From the NCBI GenBank assembly GCA_029260115.1, contig JAJDDW010000072.1, positions 1 to 62,447 of the forward strand: 62,447 nt of DNA, written 5' to 3'. Under the pieces are notes generated by a model. That model had not been told where the DNA came from and made no database searches. It saw nothing but the letters and a program-made list of their open reading frames with translations. Made by a program: the position numbers and the translations under genes. Source of the DNA: Phycisphaerae bacterium. Its GTDB lineage: Bacteria; Planctomycetota; Phycisphaerae; UBA1845. Shown here piece after piece: positions 25,132 through 32,597 of this stretch (position 1 is its first letter; each line of letters begins with the position of its first letter).

Positions 25132-26819
25132 AACGAGGCTCCTACCGTACTCCCCACATCGATGTTCCACTTGGGTGGGTAGAAATACTCGATTGGCGTT
25201 GTCGTAGCGCGGTACTTTTGTTTTATTCGAGTGCGACCCGAAAGCCCCACCACTTCCGGGTGTGCAACGCGAGCGTATTTACCCACCTCACAGAATAGAT
25301 TCTGGCAGTCAACGAGTTGAAGACGGCGCCCCCACAACGTTTGAAAGTTGAGACCAAGGCGTGCAAATTCTTTCTCCTGTTGGTCAGCAACAAGCTTGAT
25401 TATCTCAACCTCGTTGAGTCCACCCAAGTCGCTAAAGCACTTGTGAATGCCGTCGAGGGCTCCGGGACCTGGTACAACGAATTGCATCTCGTCAAAGCTG
25501 GTCAATTCGCTGTAGTTGATATCAGTGGCGTACTGGTACGCAAGAAACGGTCCGATGGTCGGGTATGACAACAGAAGCTCGAACACGATCTGCATAGACG
25601 AGGCGTCCTCGATCCGACGAACGACTTCGTCCTCTAACATTCGTTCGATGATCTTCAGATGTGTACGATGCTTGCGAGCGTATCCAAACACAGATCGCCC
25701 GGATGGCATAATGTATGCAGCGGAGTAGAGTCGATCTCCGCGATCGATTGCCTTCGATAGCACACGGTCATACCGCCTGAACGAGAAGGTTTCGCAAGTG
25801 ACCTCGCCGAACTTTTCGAGTAGAAGCTCCCATGTACTGATCCTGTTGAAGATTTTGAATAGGATCGTTCGGAGGAAGACTTCCTCGGGCGCCTGATCGC
25901 CAGTGTAGATCACATTTCGGATGAGGTACTGACTGACACGATCCGACGCTCGGTACGCATTCGTGAACTTGAACTCGGACAGCACTGAGTCTTCTGACCA
26001 CGGTCGAGTGCCACCGTGCAGGCGCCGGAAGAAAACAGCTTGTCGCTCCGCAGCGAAGCGCCAGTATGTGTCGAACACCTCAGTCGGCTTCGCAGGTGCC
26101 ATACGAGAAATGACCATGCATGACTTGCTCGGCTGCTGTTGCTGGTTGAATGCCAGAAGAACCTGCGATGTCTTTGCTACGCCACAGCGCAGTAGGGCAG
26201 TGTCTGTGTGGTTGCCAACCCACTCCAAAATTGTCTTGGCTGCCGCCGCGAGTGTTCCGTCATTGTCGAGCATGTGGACCGGATATTTCGCCTGCTCGCG
26301 CTCTGCCAAAATGTCGTACTCTCTTACAAGCTTCAAACGCTCCTCGCTGGTCGCGCAACCCCCAGCGTTTCCACGACGAAGCAGAAACACGACAGCCGGA
26401 CGAACGTGCCCCCAGTATACGCCTTCAAGCTGAATCATATGGCGCAGTGCCTTCTTGCTGACGCCGGCCGCGAGACCGTACACCCAAGTAGACCACCAGA
26501 AGCGATCAAGGATGACGATGCGCCCCTTCCTAAGCGCCGGAAGAATGCGGCCTTCGATTTCGTCAATGTGGGCGGCGATATGCAAGGTCTGGAGACTCGC
26601 GGTGTGGAGACTGTCGATCCCGACCGACGCCAGTTCATGATGTATTCGGTAAACATGACGACCGAGCGACCGGGGTCCGTTTCCGGGGAAAGCGATCAGC
26701 TCGCATTCTACGCCTCGGCCACGAAGTGATTCAGCTAGCCGGTGAGCCAGCTCACTCTTGCCTGCGCCATCCGCGCCCTCAAAGGCGAGCAGCCTCCCCA
26801 GAATTGGCATGTTATTCAT
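25128..26819 (-). CDS. Thymidylate kinase fused to a 5-hmdU-kinase-type (HMUDK) helical domain
   Basis: A 563-residue fusion. Residues about 8-205 are a thymidylate-kinase-like P-loop domain (LLAFEGADGAGKSELAHRLA, then ILDRFWWSTWVYGL). Residues about 230-545 match, from memory, the helical domain first described as alpha-glutamyl/putrescinyl-thymine pyrophosphorylase and now linked to 5-hydroxymethyl-dU DNA kinases: FDTYWRFAAERQ, FKFTNAYRASDRVSQYLIR and GPFLAYQYATDINYS. In phages these proteins act in thymine hypermodification after a ThyA-like enzyme makes 5-hmdUMP. The start at 26819 overlaps the end of the preceding gene; a second ATG at 26810 is possible. Followed by the ThyA pseudogene with an ATGA overlap. 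Confidence 0.82.
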   Translation of the reverse strand: MNNMPILGRLLAFEGADGAGKSELAHRLAESLRGRGVECELIAFPGNGPRSLGRHVYRIHHELASVGIDSLHTASLQTLHIAAHIDEIEGRILPALRKGRIVILDRFWWSTWVYGLAAGVSKKALRHMIQLEGVYWGHVRPAVVFLLRRGNAGGCATSEERLKLVREYDILAEREQAKYPVHMLDNDGTLAAAAKTILEWVGNHTDTALLRCGVAKTSQVLLAFNQQQQPSKSCMVISRMAPAKPTEVFDTYWRFAAERQAVFFRRLHGGTRPWSEDSVLSEFKFTNAYRASDRVSQYLIRNVIYTGDQAPEEVFLRTILFKIFNRISTWELLLEKFGEVTCETFSFRRYDRVLSKAIDRGDRLYSAAYIMPSGRSVFGYARKHRTHLKIIERMLEDEVVRRIEDASSMQIVFELLLSYPTIGPFLAYQYATDINYSELTSFDEMQFVVPGPGALDGIHKCFSDLGGLNEVEIIKLVADQQEKEFARLGLNFQTLWGRRLQLVDCQNLFCEVGKYARVAHPEVVGLSGRTRIKQKYRATTTPIEYFYPPKWNIDVGSTVGASL

Positions 26820-27711
26820 CTTCCTCGCTTGAGTTGCCGTTCTTCTCTCTTTCGCCACATGCCTTCTCAAGTGCGGGGTTGCTCTGACCTACATTGCTGG
26901 CCTTCTCGTTTTCACTTGCAGACGTGTCTTTTGAAGTTGACGCCACAGTGGACGTGACAATCTGCACATTGGCAGGCGTTTCTTTGCTGTCGCGTGCTTG
27001 GAGCTGGTTATTAAGTAGAATGCCCATTAGAGCTGCGAAAACAACCAACAGAATACTAGCCGAAGTACCATGACGGACAACAAAACGATCCTCGCATGAA
27101 GAGATCCTCCGTTCATTCTCTTGACGCAGGCCATCGAATTGCTTCTTAAAGTCTAGACGCAATTCATCGAGCTGCTTCTTCATCGCCCCTGGCGACGCGA
27201 CTTCACCACGTAGGAGAGAAGCGTCTTTCGCCGTAAACCCATCTTGTCCTTGAGAGTCGCCATTGTACCCGTCCTCCGTCTTGCGGTCGAGATCACAGAA
27301 CCAGATCAGAAAAGTCGGGCGTCCCACCTCCAGGACGGCGTCCCTGCTCCCTGCGTTATAAACTGAAAACTTAAGTTTCCCTTTGAAACCGGGATCGACA
27401 TGAAATCCGGAGATGTTGATCAGACCGCCGAGTTTCTTACCTGCCTTCATTGAAATAAGAGCCATAGCTGTCAACGGAACGTCGACCGTCTCCTCTGTGA
27501 TCAACATCGCCATCTGTCCAGGCGGTATGACGACCTTATGATCTGCTTTCCAGAACGTTGTAGCGTTCTGGTCGCTGCAGGGAGTAATGATGGTCTCCCC
27601 GCCCAGGGATAATTCATAGGCCCCGTGCTTGATACGCTTGAGTTGATGCGCGGATATGAGTGGGCTTTCCGCGAGTTCCTCACTCAGTTTTTCGCTGCTC
27701 CAGAATGCCAT
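26812..27711 (-). CDS. Membrane-anchored dCTP-deaminase/dUTPase-fold protein (copy 2)
   Basis: A 299-residue protein. Residues 1-155 repeat the fold of the 23989 gene with the same start (MAFWSSEKL versus MAFWGSKTL) and shared motifs GAYELSLGGE, VIPPGQMAML, ISGFHVDPGFKGKL, FSVYNAG and VGRPTFLIWF. The deaminase Glu is again Ser. Then comes a coiled coil (KKQLDELRLDFKKQFDGLRQ), a membrane helix (ILLVVFAALMGILL) and an acidic low-complexity tail. AAGG lies 8 bases before the ATG at 27711. The gene overlaps both neighbours, so it is part of the minus-strand operon. Two diverged copies in one island suggest a structural or sensing role at the membrane. Confidence 0.82.
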   Translation of the reverse strand: MAFWSSEKLSEELAESPLISAHQLKRIKHGAYELSLGGETIITPCSDQNATTFWKADHKVVIPPGQMAMLITEETVDVPLTAMALISMKAGKKLGGLINISGFHVDPGFKGKLKFSVYNAGSRDAVLEVGRPTFLIWFCDLDRKTEDGYNGDSQGQDGFTAKDASLLRGEVASPGAMKKQLDELRLDFKKQFDGLRQENERRISSCEDRFVVRHGTSASILLVVFAALMGILLNNQLQARDSKETPANVQIVTSTVASTSKDTSASENEKASNVGQSNPALEKACGEREKNGNSSEEDE

Positions 27712-28057
27712 CGCGTTTACCTTCGTGTACCATGAGTCGTGTGTAGCCAAGGGTTGGAACCCAATCGGCCACCTTTGCCGCAGGCAACGTCGCCCGCACA
27801 GAAGTCAAGAAATCCACATCGCATGGCTCGACAGTGACATCATCTGGCAAGATGTCTCGCAGGATGCCCGCCATCGTCTTGAGATCTTGCTTCCGGATCT
27901 TCCCGGTGAGCTTAACCGCAGTAGCGACGCAAGTCATCCGCGTAAGTTTGAGCCTCATCTCGGACGCCATGAATCGGCCGAGCCTGCACAGCCCAAGGTG
28001 GTTGCCGTAAGCGCGCTCGAACAAATACTGTAATCCGTAAAACCCCGTGGCGCACAT
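27680..28057 (-). CDS. Partial duplicate of the ThyA-superfamily protein's C-terminus
   Basis: A 125-residue frame whose first 75 residues repeat the C-terminal part of the gene just upstream: GFYGLQYLFERAYGNHLGLC versus AFYGMQYLTRRAYGNYVGLC, and LGRFMASEMRLKLTRMTCVA versus LGRFMAHEMGLKLACVTCVA. The similarity starts a few codons before the ATG (IGDGE versus PVDGK). This points to a tandem duplication that copied only the C-terminal half, with loss of the catalytic Cys region. The last 40 residues are unrelated to the parent and overlap the next gene. It may be a decaying fragment or a small accessory subunit. The ribosome binding site is poor. Confidence 0.55.
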   Translation of the reverse strand: MCATGFYGLQYLFERAYGNHLGLCRLGRFMASEMRLKLTRMTCVATAVKLTGKIRKQDLKTMAGILRDILPDDVTVEPCDVDFLTSVRATLPAAKVADWVPTLGYTRLMVHEGKRDGILEQRKTE

Positions 28058-28075
28058 CTCGCCGTCGCCAATTAT

Positions 28076-28906
28076 TCAAGACGATTCTCCCGCACCGGTG
28101 GTGCTAACTGCCGATAGTTCGGTCGCAGGCAGCAGCGTACGAACACAGTTGGCGAGATTTCTAAGTTCGGTTTTCGTGAAGTCGAGCTTGGCCGCAGATG
28201 CGACACACGTAACACATGCCAACTTCAAGCCCATCTCGTGTGCCATGAATCGCCCAAGCCAACATAGCCCCACATAGTTGCCGTAAGCCCGTCTTGTCAG
28301 GTACTGCATTCCATAGAATGCGGTGACATGCAGGCTCTTACCATCTACAGGGATGAAGGCAACCTGGTGAAGACAGGGAAACTTGAGGTACGGAGCACGC
28401 TTGTGATCGGTGTGCGGATCGAATACAACTGCCTGGAAAGCGCTTCGCCTGCGAAGGCCAGCATCCCAAACGTTGAGGATATGGTCCAACTGGTTTATCG
28501 GCTCCGAATCATTGCCCAGGCCGAACGCGGAAAGGCGTCGGAAATACGTGCCATTCTTGTTAGGACGATAACCGTGGCAATCTCGATGATCCCGAATGCG
28601 CGGCCAACTCCTTCGGAAGCGATCAAATAGCTTTTGCCGAGGGTGATCGCGGTTCCATTGACTGTCGGGGAAGATCGTGTTGGCAACTTTATGACAATCG
28701 AGTCCGGTCTTGAGCTTCGTCAGGGAGTCATCCAGAGTCTTGCGAATCGCCGCATTTTCCTCCGCTACGCAATCGTCGGAGAATCCAGTGATCGTAGCCA
28801 CCAATGGGCAGGCATCGCTAACGCCCCTCGACATTAGTCGTAGAAAAACCCGAGCCCAGACGTAAGAGAGGTTTGAACCGGTTACAACTAGTTGCTCAGC
28901 AGTCAT
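28076..28906 (-). CDS. ThyA-superfamily protein, divergent
   Basis: A 276-residue protein with thymidylate-synthase-superfamily traits. These are an Arg-rich strand (RRRSAFQAVVFDPHTD), a Cys-His motif PCLHQV that aligns with the catalytic Cys of ThyA, a strand after DGKSL, and RAYGNYVGLCWLGRFMA whose Asn aligns with the pyrimidine-selecting position. It differs from the 22838 protein and from housekeeping ThyA (no RSxDxFLG motif). Possible roles are hydroxymethylation of a pyrimidine nucleotide or a modified-base step. The start at 28906 overlaps the end of the ImmA gene and has GAGGAAA about 8 bases upstream. Confidence 0.65.
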   Translation of the reverse strand: MTAEQLVVTGSNLSYVWARVFLRLMSRGVSDACPLVATITGFSDDCVAEENAAIRKTLDDSLTKLKTGLDCHKVANTIFPDSQWNRDHPRQKLFDRFRRSWPRIRDHRDCHGYRPNKNGTYFRRLSAFGLGNDSEPINQLDHILNVWDAGLRRRSAFQAVVFDPHTDHKRAPYLKFPCLHQVAFIPVDGKSLHVTAFYGMQYLTRRAYGNYVGLCWLGRFMAHEMGLKLACVTCVASAAKLDFTKTELRNLANCVRTLLPATELSAVSTTGAGESS

Positions 28907-29777
28907 CTTGTATTTCCTCAAGGTGCCGATACTTGTTTCGACCGACATAATCTCGGCGAGACACTCGGACGAAACTTGACCAGCCAGATTCCTCCAGAAT
29001 CAAGCGCCCAATGCCTGGCGTAACACCTCTGACCACAACCTGCCCCATTGCATCCGGAAAAGCCTCAACGCAAGCCCCCTCCGCGCGACCGCCGGATGGC
29101 AAGAGCGCGACGTCGTTGACCTGAATGTCAACAGGGCGTCCGCACCAATGCGAGTCCACGATTACAAGTTCGCCGGGGCAACCATAGCCCAAAAACTCTT
29201 CGCGAATGCGTGGCAGTCTCACTTTCCGTAACTCGTCGGCACTCGAAGCTCCGAGCATACGCAATCCGCATTGCAGATGCCAAATCAGGGTCGTGTATCC
29301 AACACCGAGCCAACTCGCCAACGTGTAAATATCTCGCGGCTCGATTGAAGCCAGAAGCATTTCACGGACCCTCAGTCCTTGCTCGACGGTAGATTTCGGC
29401 ATAAGTAAGAATCTCGCGAATGCGTCGGCGATGATTTCCTCCGGTTCATTCTGGCGTGGCGCGTCCCGACTGCCAAGCAGTTCATCAAGCTGAACGCCGT
29501 GATCGAATACCTCGTGGCCAAGTTCGTGCGCACATGTGAAGCTTCTGCGACCTGGTGGCCGGAGTGATGACACAATGATCGCGGAACCGTTGGAGTCGCT
29601 ACCACGCATACCGTCGAAGCTTGCAAGCGCCTGAAAACGAACCTCTACGCCATGCTGTTCTGCGAGATCAAATGGACAAACGGCGTCCGCGAGTGGGACA
29701 TTTGCCGCTTTGCGCAATAGCAGCGCCTGGCTGATCGCATTCCGCACAAGATCCTTGCGAGAAGCCAATAACATCAT
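28896..29777 (-). CDS. ImmA/IrrE-family metallopeptidase
   Basis: A 293-residue protein with the zinc-protease motif CAHELGHEVFDHG near residue 84 and the downstream acidic ligand in EEIIADAFARFLLMP, which are hallmarks of ImmA/IrrE peptidases. The C-terminal part (from about 180) is beta-rich. Family members cleave a cognate XRE-type repressor after a signal and so release an element's genes. Here the XRE gene lies immediately upstream with an ATGA overlap, making the pair a likely repressor/antirepressor switch for the nucleotide operon. Confidence 0.88.
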   Translation of the reverse strand: MMLLASRKDLVRNAISQALLLRKAANVPLADAVCPFDLAEQHGVEVRFQALASFDGMRGSDSNGSAIIVSSLRPPGRRSFTCAHELGHEVFDHGVQLDELLGSRDAPRQNEPEEIIADAFARFLLMPKSTVEQGLRVREMLLASIEPRDIYTLASWLGVGYTTLIWHLQCGLRMLGASSADELRKVRLPRIREEFLGYGCPGELVIVDSHWCGRPVDIQVNDVALLPSGGRAEGACVEAFPDAMGQVVVRGVTPGIGRLILEESGWSSFVRVSRRDYVGRNKYRHLEEIQDDC

Positions 29778-30121
29778 TCGGCCCCCCGCATGGATTGGAA
29801 CAGGCGCATGAGTTTGTCGAGATCTTCATCATCGAGACTGCTTAACTGTCTTGCGGCGAGTTTGATCTTGTCGCTCACATCATCATCCGCGCTATCCTCG
29901 TTCTCGCCGATGAGCCAACCGATGCCAATCCCATAGGTCTTAGCAAACTTAGCAATCTCGTCTGCGGCTAGCCGGCGGTGTCCCGCCTCGAGTTCGGAAA
30001 TAGTTGGACGGTGCATCTCCATCAGTTTTGCAGTTTGGCCCTGTGATAGTCCGGCTGCTTCGCGCGCCATACGCAAACGGGCAGCGATCGCAGCCCGGCT
30101 CGTCATTTCTTCATTTGGCAT
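29774..30121 (-). CDS. XRE-family repressor
   Basis: A 115-residue protein with a helix-turn-helix of the Cro/C1 type (MAREAAGLSQGQTAKLMEMH then RPTISELEAGHRRL) and an acidic C-terminal segment that could be the target of the neighbouring ImmA-type protease. The start at 30121 has AGCGAGG 9 bases upstream and overlaps the end of the previous gene. It probably binds the palindrome over the operon promoter near 30438-30452. Confidence 0.88.
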   Translation of the reverse strand: MPNEEMTSRAAIAARLRMAREAAGLSQGQTAKLMEMHRPTISELEAGHRRLAADEIAKFAKTYGIGIGWLIGENEDSADDDVSDKIKLAARQLSSLDDEDLDKLMRLFQSMRGAE

Positions 30122-30413
30122 GAGCAACAACCTCGCTACTACCAGCAATCTCCAGCAAGCGGTTCGCGATTTGGCTTACCGTTAATGCCTGATCACCAGC
30201 CTCATTCGTAAAGATGTTCGTTTCGTTGGGGATCTCCATTTTCAGATGCTCCGCGATCTCGACGGTTGCCTCTAGGCCGTTGAGGCTGTCAAACCCTGGC
30301 ACACCGCAGATCGGAATGGTCGTTCCACTAATGTCTATACACTCCCGACCGCTCATCTCTTGAATCTCGGTGATCGCGCCGATTACAGCGGCCTCCGCGT
30401 GTTTTCGAGTCAT
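30111..30413 (-). CDS. Acyl-carrier-protein-like protein
   Basis: A 100-residue protein, first gene of the minus-strand operon, with a strong AAGGAG 7 bases upstream of 30413. The centre matches acyl carrier proteins: GFDSLNGLEATVEIAEHLKM, where the Ser in DSL would carry 4'-phosphopantetheine, followed by IPNETNIF and a C-terminal helix (LTVSQIANRLLEI). An insertion of a few residues lies before DSL compared with housekeeping ACP. There are no fatty-acid genes nearby, so a carrier function for the nucleotide system (for example, delivering an aminoacyl or acyl group) or a purely structural role must be considered. The start overlaps nothing upstream. Confidence 0.65.
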   Translation of the reverse strand: MTRKHAEAAVIGAITEIQEMSGRECIDISGTTIPICGVPGFDSLNGLEATVEIAEHLKMEIPNETNIFTNEAGDQALTVSQIANRLLEIAGSSEVVAHAK

Positions 30414-30437
30414 GCGATTACTCCTTCTTACTGGACC

Positions 30438-30473
30438 GTAAGAATATCTTACCATGCCCCGGAGCACTGTCAA
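30438..30473 (-). promoter_or_regulatory. Promoter with overlapping palindromic operator for the minus-strand operon
   Basis: On the minus strand, TTGACA (30473-30468) is followed 16 bases later by TAAGAT (30451-30446), a good sigma-70-type promoter. A palindrome GTAAGATATTCTTAC (30452-30438) covers the -10 box. It sits 25 bases before the first gene, whose product's neighbour is an XRE repressor, so autoregulation by XRE and relief by the ImmA-type protease is the natural reading. Confidence 0.75.
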
Positions 30474-30656
30474 GCCAACGATTATCAGTTCTAAATAGGC
30501 GGTGGCATTCCCTAGACGGTCGATCTGGCTGGCGTCCTGATATCGACGAATTCGAACGCGTATTTTCAAGCCGAAAAAAAATTCTATTTCATAACAAATC
30601 AGTGTAATCTTACGAAAGCCTTACGTACCAAAAGCGCAAATACAGTAAAAATATAA

Positions 30657-30699
30657 TGTCAGCGGGCAGTCAAAACGGTTCTCCCGCACTTTTGGTGAA
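30657..30699 (+). repeat. Left terminal inverted repeat of the IS
   Basis: Begins TGTCAGCGGGCAGTCAAAAC and matches the reverse complement of 32555-32597 over all 43 bases; the match ends after GGTGAA. Confidence 0.95.
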
Positions 30700-30745
30700 G
30701 TCGTCCACTCGTTAGATTTGTAGCTACAATACTTGTATAGGGTCC

Positions 30746-31909
30746 ATGGATGGACCTCGAATATTCGGAATGGAGTCTGCTCAGATGGTTAATCCACATC
30801 TGCCGCAGCCCACGGCCTTTCACTGCCAGCAGATCAAGATCGAGCCGGATGTGGTCACGATTGTCGTCGAGTCCTCTCTGCCAGACGGGCATTGTCCCCT
30901 ATGCGGACACCCATCATCGCGGATGCACAGCCATTATACTCGGCGAGTCAGAGATTTGCCTTGGCAAGGGCGGTCTGTGCGCTTGCGACTAATCGCCAGA
31001 AAGTTCTTTTGCCTTTCCCCCGCTTGCCCCCGGAAAATCTTCGCGGCACGCTTACCCGAGATTGTGGTAGCTCATGCTAGAAACACTGTTCGGCTCAACG
31101 ACACACTTTCCAGCATTGCATTTTCATGCGGCGGTGAAGCGGGTTCACGACTTGCCCGCCGGTTGGGCATGCCCGTTAGCGCTGACACATTGTTGCGCAC
31201 TATCCGACGAACACACATTCCCGTGCCATCAACATTGCGAATAGTTGGCGTAGACGATTGGGCCATGCGTAAAGGGCTGAGGTACGGAACACTCCTCTGT
31301 GGCTTGGAACAGCATCGTCCTATTGACCTATTAAATGATCGTGAACCGGACACGATAGCTGCATGGCTAAGCCAACATCCAGAAATCGAAGTCATCACGC
31401 GAGACCGTGCCCACTGCTACGCTGAGGGTGCTTCCAGAGGAGCCCCTCAAGCGATTCAGGTTGCCGACCGGTTTCACCTGGTACAAAACCTACGACAAGC
31501 GTTGGTGAAAATGCTTGACCATCGTTACCCACAAATGGTACTGGCTATGAAAGATACCGCCGGACGGAGTCCACCTTTGTCTCCGAACGCAAAGCCTGTT
31601 GAAGAAGAGTCATTAAACCGCGGCTTGGGTAATCGACTCCCCCTTCGTCCGGCACAATGCGATGTTCGATGCAATCGGCGGCTCGAGCGTTTCGACAAAG
31701 TGATGGAATTACACCGTCAAGGGATGTCCCACCGCGAGATTGCTCGACGTTTAAGCATCCACCGTGAAACGGTAGCGAGATATACTCAAGCAAGAGTGTA
31801 CCCGGAACGTGCGACACGCAACTACGCCAGCAAGACTGATCAATTCACCGACTATTTGAAAAAACGCTGGCAAGATGGTTGCCAAAAACGCCCCTCAACT
31901 TGCGCGTGA
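30746..31909 (+). CDS. ISL3-family transposase, N-terminal part
   Basis: A 387-residue frame with an N-terminal zinc finger (CPLCGHPSSRMHSHYTRRVR), the ISL3 core GVDDWAMRKGLRYGTLLC with the first catalytic Asp, ITRDRAHCYAEGA with the second, ADRFHLVQNLRQAL, and a helix-turn-helix-like segment (GMSHREIARRLSIHRETVAR). The frame ends early at 31909. The expected C-terminal part continues in the next frame from about 31875. The run of five A at 31884-31888 is the probable slip point: one A fewer would fuse the frames. An internal ATG at 30785 is an alternative start. Confidence 0.88.
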   Translation: MDGPRIFGMESAQMVNPHLPQPTAFHCQQIKIEPDVVTIVVESSLPDGHCPLCGHPSSRMHSHYTRRVRDLPWQGRSVRLRLIARKFFCLSPACPRKIFAARLPEIVVAHARNTVRLNDTLSSIAFSCGGEAGSRLARRLGMPVSADTLLRTIRRTHIPVPSTLRIVGVDDWAMRKGLRYGTLLCGLEQHRPIDLLNDREPDTIAAWLSQHPEIEVITRDRAHCYAEGASRGAPQAIQVADRFHLVQNLRQALVKMLDHRYPQMVLAMKDTAGRSPPLSPNAKPVEEESLNRGLGNRLPLRPAQCDVRCNRRLERFDKVMELHRQGMSHREIARRLSIHRETVARYTQARVYPERATRNYASKTDQFTDYLKKRWQDGCQKRPSTCA

Positions 31910-32330
31910 GTTAAAAGCCATGGGCTTCACGGGTTCCTATTGTAGCGTTCGCCGCCGTGTGGCCCATTGGAAACGTAGCCTGCTCAACTCTACCCCGCAA
32001 TCACTCCAAGTACGACCAATTTCGGCGAAACAATTATCCTGGTTGCTTATCAAGAACATCGACGACCTCGACGAACGAGATCAATTGTTCATTGACGCCT
32101 TGCTGAAAAGATGTGCTGACATTCGTACCGCTGCTCAATTAGCCACCGACTTTGTAGCGATGATTCATCGAGAAGGATCAGATACTTTGGACTCGTGGAT
32201 AAAACGTGCATGGAATCCTACCGTACCGCAGGAACTCAGAAGGTTTGCCACCAGCTTGAAATCTGATTTCAACGCTGTTGAGGCGGGGCTTACTACAACG
32301 TGGAGCAATGACAACTGGAAGGGCAAGTGA
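31875..32330 (+). CDS. ISL3-family transposase, C-terminal part in +1 frame
   Basis: This 151-residue frame continues the transposase: NAPQLARELKAMGFTGSYCS then VRRRVAHWK and a helical end with the region of the third catalytic Glu (FVAMIHREGSDTLDSW). It overlaps the first frame by 35 bases. Either a single-base insertion has broken the gene, or a frameshift during translation joins the two; ISL3 transposases are normally one frame, so mutation or sequence error is more likely. There is no independent ribosome binding site. Confidence 0.7.
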   Translation: MVAKNAPQLARELKAMGFTGSYCSVRRRVAHWKRSLLNSTPQSLQVRPISAKQLSWLLIKNIDDLDERDQLFIDALLKRCADIRTAAQLATDFVAMIHREGSDTLDSWIKRAWNPTVPQELRRFATSLKSDFNAVEAGLTTTWSNDNWKGK

Positions 32331-32554
32331 ATAGATTGAAACTGGTTAAACGTCAGATGTATGGCCGAGCGAACTTCTACCTACTCAGGCAGCGCGTACT
32401 ATATGCGGAATAATGTAGACTACTCTGGATTGGAGAATCGGAATGTCAAAGAGCTGACACGAAACAACGTGTATAAAGTTTGATTCGAAGTATAGCAGAG
32501 GCGGGTATCGCTCGTTGCTTGCGGCCCAACCATTCACGCCATCAATTATGGCGA

Positions 32555-32597
32555 TTCACCAAAAGTGCGGGAGAACCGTTTTGACTGCCCGCTGACA
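32555..32597 (-). repeat. Right terminal inverted repeat of the IS
   Basis: Perfect 43-bp inverted copy of 30657-30699, ending GACTGCCCGCTGACA at 32597. Confidence 0.95.

Larger units (their letters stand above)
30657..32597 (+). mobile_element. ISL3-family insertion sequence
   Basis: A 1941-bp element bounded by 43-bp perfect terminal inverted repeats. It contains an ISL3-type transposase split into two overlapping frames and a 220-bp non-coding right part. The expected 8-bp target duplication is absent: the flanks read AAATATAA on the left and CCCTTGAG on the right. Identical inverted repeats suggest recent activity, so the missing duplication suggests a rearrangement at one end after insertion. 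Confidence 0.92.

Noticed and set aside
24743..25207. A 154-codon plus-strand open frame
   Set aside because: It overlaps the minus-strand ThyA remnant and the end of the kinase/HMUDK gene, has no ribosome binding site and has a non-coding-like Ser/Arg-rich composition.
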